Assembly (NCBI RefSeq): GCF_019097595.1
Contig: NC_080716.1
Coordinates: 10,093,401-10,157,400, forward strand
Direction of reading: 5' to 3'
Length of the DNA: 64,000 bases
Source of the DNA: Hemibagrus wyckioides
Lineage: Eukaryota > Chordata > Actinopteri > Siluriformes > Bagridae
In this document: positions 57,556 to 64,000 of the stretch, one piece after another
Position numbering within the stretch: position 1 is the first letter of the stretch
Layout: each line of letters opens with the position of its first letter
The notes under the pieces: model-generated
Told to the model about the DNA's origin: nothing
Seen by the model: only the letters and a program-made list of their open reading frames with translations
Databases searched by the model: none
Program-made: the position numbers and the translations under genes

Positions 57556-58908
57556 TTGCTGGCAGTAATTTGTGCTCCATTGCTTTACATCTTATAAGGC
57601 AGGTTTGAAGGCTTGCCCTCATTGTTGACTAAGTACAATGCATTACAGTTAGATTATAACTACAAAAATGCAATTTTAATGAATATTTTCTGCATATTCT
57701 TACACATTTCAGAACAAACAACAGTGTTACAGCTGATTGCTAACAAAACCGTTACAGACATTTTTATGATTTTAAGCACACAGGCTGCTTTACTTCAAGG
57801 TTTCAAGGTGTATTCTGTTTAGTCATGTATCCTGTCACTTTATAATGATGTTTATACAATATAAAGCAAATTGAGGGCATGCTGCCAGAGAACATGTTAT
57901 TGTCAATAGCTCATGTACTTATGTTTTATAAAATACGGACCTAATTGGCAGTCTACAGGCTTAAGTTGGGAGGAGATGCTACAATTAATACAAGGAGGCG
58001 AACCGATCTTGGAAACACAACACTGAAGTCCCAGAGTGAATTATGAGAAAGTCACAGACGGTCAGGTTTATTCAGCTTCATGAAAGCAGGTGGAATATAA
58101 TTACTAGCAGAATGCCTGGCATTCAGAAAGGGGTGCTGTTCCCTTCACTTTGATTTAGGGTGGGCTCTAGTGGCAGTGTCAGGAAACATCAGCTCATTTG
58201 TCAAAACGTATAATAATTTGTCTGACTTGGTCTTGATGCACATTGTTTTCATATACGCAGTTATAATACCCAGTTGACTTCTTGAATCTGATTCAACAAA
58301 ATGATTAGTATTATGCATATCTAAACAGACAGACATTATAAAGCATTCGCCGAAGCTTTTCAAATTGTGTACTCCACAGGGTAAGGAAACGTTCATTTGT
58401 GAAAAATTGCATATACAACCGAAAGTGGAGAAGTGTGATTAGCAAAAATCCATTTAAGACCACAGGACGAAGAAAATGAAGGTTAACAGGGTTTTGTGGC
58501 CAAATTGCTTCCTGCAGTCAAAACATCTGGGCAGCTTAGGGACCTTAAGTGGCTTCAGCATTTCAGCACAGAATTTAAAAACGTTCCTTAAAAGGTAGCG
58601 AACATTTTGTACTACCGTATCAGCCTGCCACCTTCAGCCTGCTTTTCAGCACCACTGAGACCCAATTATTTCAGCTGATCATTCGAACAGATGCATGGCA
58701 CACTTGTCAAGAAACTTTTGTCAAGAACAGACCAAACCTGTTCATTTATTATCATAATTTCCATGCCATCTATGGTGTCTTTCAGTATTCTATGGCCCCA
58801 AATTAATTTTTATTTCCTGATAATAATTTTTCATAAATAATACTGTAGTGCTTGGCATGCTTCCCTCACCTCATCTCTTAATAAACAGTTTTAGAAACCA
58901 TTAGTTGA
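57556..58908. other. Unique non-coding DNA
   Basis: No repeat or exon recognised. 58420-58700 is of mixed composition without simple repeats and may be a conserved non-coding stretch, which cannot be tested here. Confidence 0.4.
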
Positions 58909-59814
<906 letters not shown>

Positions 59815-62800
59815 CCAATGCATGAGATCGGATTTGATATATTGATTGCCCAGAATTACACTCTGTTTAGCCAACATCATCCAGGCAACAGTCCTATAGC
59901 TTACAGAAACTCAGATTTCAGTATTTGATTTAAAGCTTGAACTCATTTCGTAATTATCAGTCCCTATTGATGCACATTATTATTCTATGTGGCTACCTAA
60001 TCCGGCCATTACATCATCCTACTGTGGGCGCTTATGACCAAAGGGATGGAGGTGAGCAAAGCTCCCCCAAAACAGCCCTGACTTCACTGCTGTGGTCACA
60101 GCATGAGCTCTCATGCATCATCCAGTCATTCACCTATCTTCATCATCCGTCATCCATCTGAGTTCCAGCAAGTTCTTATTTACTGTGCCAGTCAGGCCAG
60201 GCCACAGTCATGCTCTCTGTTCCCGTCATGGGGAGAGAAGCCACAGGGTACTGTTGCTGGTTTCTCCATTGCTAAATTACTGCTAATGCCAAGATGGGCT
60301 AAGGCATGTCATCACTTCCTTCCATTATTGATGACCTCAAATAGGAGTGGAGCGGTGTGTAATTGGCCATCAACAGGCTGTTAGCTGAAAGTGCTCCAAC
60401 TGAGGCTAGAAATGGAATCCAGGATATGAAAAAAATATAGCCTTCTGGCCCTGTACTGAAACAGTGGACTGGAATTACAGTAAACAGGGTTTGTTGCATT
60501 CCATTGGTTTCAAAAAATGACACAAATGGTAAACCTTCTAAATATGTCATCCTATTTTTTAGATGTTTAGAATAATTATACTGTTATATTAATATATATT
60601 GATCTCTTCAACAATATCTCAAATTTCAAGAGTCAAGCTCACAGGTTTGATCAGAATATACATCTGAAGATGATTCTTTACAAAGCAGACTTTCAGTGTC
60701 TTTCCAGTAAGCAAAAGGTTGTAGAGATGTAGAGTAGGCAAATATTTGTGTACAATCTTGACACAAAAGGTCAATGTGCTTACAAAAATAATCATCTAAT
60801 TATAATATATTGATCAGGCAGCCATTTTTTGAGGGTGGGTTGGTGATGTTTTGTTTCGTCTCTTGTCAGAATATTTATAATAGAATATAATAAATTCTTT
60901 GTTCACAATACGTTCATTATAGTATCTGTGAACACAGTGCCAAATATTATTTATGTAGTCCACTGTCTATATTGCTTCCTGTTGATGTTGCAGATGAAAA
61001 TGAAAGTGAACTCCAGTGGGAGCAACTTGGAAGGTATTCAAAATATCAGTGTTTTTAGATAGATCACAGCTCATATCGTTGATGTACTTGAGTTGAAATT
61101 AAGCTATCAGCCCCCTCTATTCTAACAACTGTGACGTTTGCAGGAAATCTGGTGGTAACAACAGAGAGACAGCAAAAACTGCGTGAACTGATCGCTGACA
61201 TAACTGAATATTAAGCAACAACATGAAGGCATTAATGGGACTTTATCCCTTTAATAAAACCATAAAACGACAAATGACAAAATTTTCTCACATCAAAAGG
61301 CCTGATCAGTATATATACCTCAAAAATATTCATGAGGAAAAATACGCCTCTCTCTCAAATGTCATTATGCCTGAATGACCTAAAGAAACATAATATAAGA
61401 GAGCACAATAAGTTCCCCAGTTGGAATCCTCACATTTCAGCAACATCTAATTAGATAGGATTGCATTAGAGTTTACATTCCTAAAAGCCTTCCCAGAATG
61501 AAAGAGTAAATGTGTAAAACTCAATTACAACGTGTAGGAGGATTCACACTCACACTTGCTATAATCTCACTAGTAGGTCCCCGGTTTATCTGAAAATGTG
61601 CTTAGAGGAAAAAAAAAGGAAGGATTAAAGAGTGCCCCTAGCAGGTTGCTGGAAGCCCTGAAGAATTTGCTCTAAAAAAAAATAATGCAAATGGTGATCA
61701 ATTATGAGGTGTGTTCTTCTGCAAACGGAAGGCAATTTGGCTTCGTCTCTGAAGGACAATGTGCAAAGATTGGTTTGGATTGTTTAAACACTAGAATAGG
61801 TCAGGATTTCGCTGAGTTTATGAATTTGTCTTGATTAGTCATAAGGAGATCTTTGCCCACTGAAATTTAGCAGTATGACATCATTTTAATATGCATGTCT
61901 TGGAAAGTGCTTCCCGGAAAAGATCAGGAAATGAATTTTTGAGAGACAATTCAGAGCCGGTTTTGTAAGACCACATAAATTGTATATGTGAAAACAGCCT
62001 TAAGCAGAATTTGCAGGCTATAGGAGGACAATGCAGAGGTAAACAGCTTAGCTTCCCACTTTTGCTTCCCCTAAGCTTTCTCTTTACCTGATAAAATTCC
62101 TATAAAGAGGATATTTACTCAAGGCACTTCCTTCACAGATTTGATTACCCAACCTCTTTTTTTCTTTTTCTTTTTTTTTGCAGTGTCCCTCCATCTGTGG
62201 TCCAAAATGTGTGTGACATTTTTCACGAACAGGAGAGCGTGACTGTGTGATGCTACGCAGCACAAACCCAAATGGAGATGTCAATTAAGCAGATGAGCAG
62301 CACCTCTTCTAATGTCAGCCTTCCCAGAAATTAATTACATCCATAGCTCCTCTAATTCCTTCTGACATCTTTAACTATGCAGTGAGGGAGGCAAGAGCCA
62401 GAGTCAAAGTGAGCTGAGGTCTCTGATGTTGAAATGAATGGCACTGGAAATGAATTGTCTTTTTACACCCAGACTAAAGCCACTGGTGATGACCTTAAGC
62501 TAAGCCTAGAGGGGCTTCATGTCTGCATTTGTATTCCACCACCATGCAAGACATCCATCAAACTTTAAGGTCACAGCTGATTCCTGGTCGTTCTATTAAA
62601 AATCCAGACACATGTTTTTTGCTGCTATGTCCAACTGATTTGTTATACATTATTTTTTAAAGCTCTATCAGGTGCTAACAGTGTATAAATCCATATAATG
62701 TATCTCTTCTGTGATAAATAAGCAAATAGCTTACATTTAAATTGGAAATCAGTTTCCATTTCAGCAGTCCTATGTCAAATCTGCTCAATGTTTCATTGAT

Positions 62801-62900
62801 TGTACTGCATCTGATTATCACTGTGCATTGTGTTCTGGTGGGGTTTCTCCTGTGACATGCTCAGAGGTGCCAGTCAGCAGTGTGCTGTATGTGCTGTTTA
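59815..62900. other. Unique non-coding DNA, possible conserved regulatory blocks
   Basis: No transposon, exon or RNA gene recognised over 3 kb, which is unusual in this repeat-rich window. 60000-60420, 61430-61760 and 62200-62600 are mixed in composition, lack repeats and contain TAATTA/CAATTAAG-type homeodomain cores and ATTAGATAGG-type GATA motifs. They look like enhancer sequence. Conservation is untested. Confidence 0.3.
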
Positions 62901-62925
62901 CAGAGAGAGAGCGAGAGAGAGAGAC

Positions 62926-62963
<38 letters not shown>
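62901..62963. repeat. (GA)n-rich microsatellite
   Basis: GA units interrupted by GC and CA variants. Confidence 0.93.
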
Positions 62964-62967
<4 letters not shown>

Positions 62968-64000
62968 AAGGAGAAAGCTGTTAGCTGCTAATGAAAGCAG
63001 GATAAGGGATCACACTTGGGGGAAGCCTATAAAATCTTCTTGCACATTTCCCTCTAGTACTGCAACATGGCGATTCATATCCACTCCGGAAAAGCCCTCA
63101 TGTTTGTGCGGGAATCTTTTTTCACCATTGCTCTGGGAAGAAAAGACTGATGCTTCCACCCAGGAGTGATATGGTTGAAAATTGATGGGTTCATCAGGCA
63201 GTCTTGTTTCAAAGCTCTAGCCTGTTTGGTTTGTGAATCTCTAGTAGCTCGGAGCTGCCTGAAATCAGCACGTTAGTAATGTGGTACAAATGTAAACATA
63301 AGACACACGAGCACAGAATATCCGCTGTGCAAAAATTCATCCAAATGTTGGAAATTTAAGAGAAGCAGTCGTGTAAAGGTCCTGTGACACGAGACGTTTT
63401 TGGATTGTTTTTAACCATTCTGCCAAAACACAAATTCAATCAAATCCATGAAACGACCCAAACTAAATCAAATTCAGAGCATGTCTATGAGAATGAGTCG
63501 TACTTCAAGGACACTAAGCTCAGATTAAGTTGTGGATTCTAATGAGACTAATGAAGTGAGCGTGTGAGCTCTATTATAAACTGTGCCACAGTGTTTGAAG
63601 TAGCCATTAGGCAGAGATAGTACTGCCATTGCTCACTAATTGAGCAGGGAGATTGGAAACCTACTCTGTGTATATGTGTTTGTATCTAAAGTAACAGAGA
63701 GCACAGAGGCCAAGCACCCCCATTGTTTGCGTGGGTGATGGATGCCCAGTATATCATTATACAGCCGTTTCGGCCCTTGTATGCACCACGTACACATACC
63801 ATCTCTCTCTCTTTCTGTCTCTCGAACACACACACACATGAATGTAAGCCAGTTTTAAGGGAATGCGCCTTCATTATCCTCAAAGTCATACACAAGGGTA
63901 GTTTTTTCTCTTCTTTTTCTTCTTCTTCGGCAAAGTATTGCAATGATGTTAAATAGTGCAATTTGAGCTGGAACTAGAGCTCTGAAATGGTTATTGTTAA
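62964..64000. other. Non-coding stretch to window end
   Basis: Short CT, CA and TTC runs lie at 63800-63930. No gene recognised. Confidence 0.45.

Overview
The window looks like teleost fish nuclear DNA, AT-rich and intergenic (or deeply intronic). The evidence is the repeat content: several Tc1/mariner families with TA target sites, hAT-type foldback elements, tRNA-derived SINEs with fish-type tails, RTE-like and L2-like LINE remnants, and very many long di-, tri- and tetranucleotide arrays. The Tc1 load and the SINE types would fit an ostariophysan, plausibly a catfish, but that is inference. I recognise no host protein-coding gene, no rRNA or free-standing tRNA gene, and nothing bacterial (no operon, CRISPR or origin).

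Layout. 1-246 is the end of a young Tc1 copy (family A). 247-5066 is featureless AT-rich DNA. 5067-10560 holds old Tc1 debris: a family-B copy (5067-6138) with a nested 196-bp hAT foldback, a rearranged B fragment (8999-9322) and a decayed Sleeping-Beauty-type element (9325-10560). 11806-13285 is an L2-like LINE on the minus strand. 13286-20289 is mostly unique DNA with one Tc1 trace and one unrecognised 162-codon frame. 20290-21140 has an internally deleted Tc1 (family C) next to a foldback repeat. 23410-23715 is another B remnant. 29135-29560 is a degenerate 25-bp minisatellite. 30848-33844 is dense with repeats: two SINEs of one family, a short family-D Tc1, a perfect inverted repeat and an RTE LINE flanked by a 17-bp target-site duplication. 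33894-36990 holds two copies of a two-module repeat, one of which seems to be split by inserted DNA. 37430-44475 carries another B remnant, two more L2-like copies, a second family-D Tc1 and long GATA/TTTA arrays. 48980-49348 is a small Tc1 MITE (family E). 51366-52330 is an unrecognised, unusually open, decayed coding-like block. 52719-57123 contains two nearly identical family-A Tc1 elements in opposite orientation. 57241-64000 is mostly unique DNA broken by GATA and GAAA arrays, and parts of it read like conserved regulatory sequence.

The only proteins that can be named are transposases and reverse transcriptases. The best is the uninterrupted Tc1 transposase at 52799-53827. It lacks one codon between its second and third catalytic acids, while its sister copy at 56010-57041 keeps the normal DD34E spacing but has a stop codon. 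Neither copy is clearly competent, although the sequences are young.
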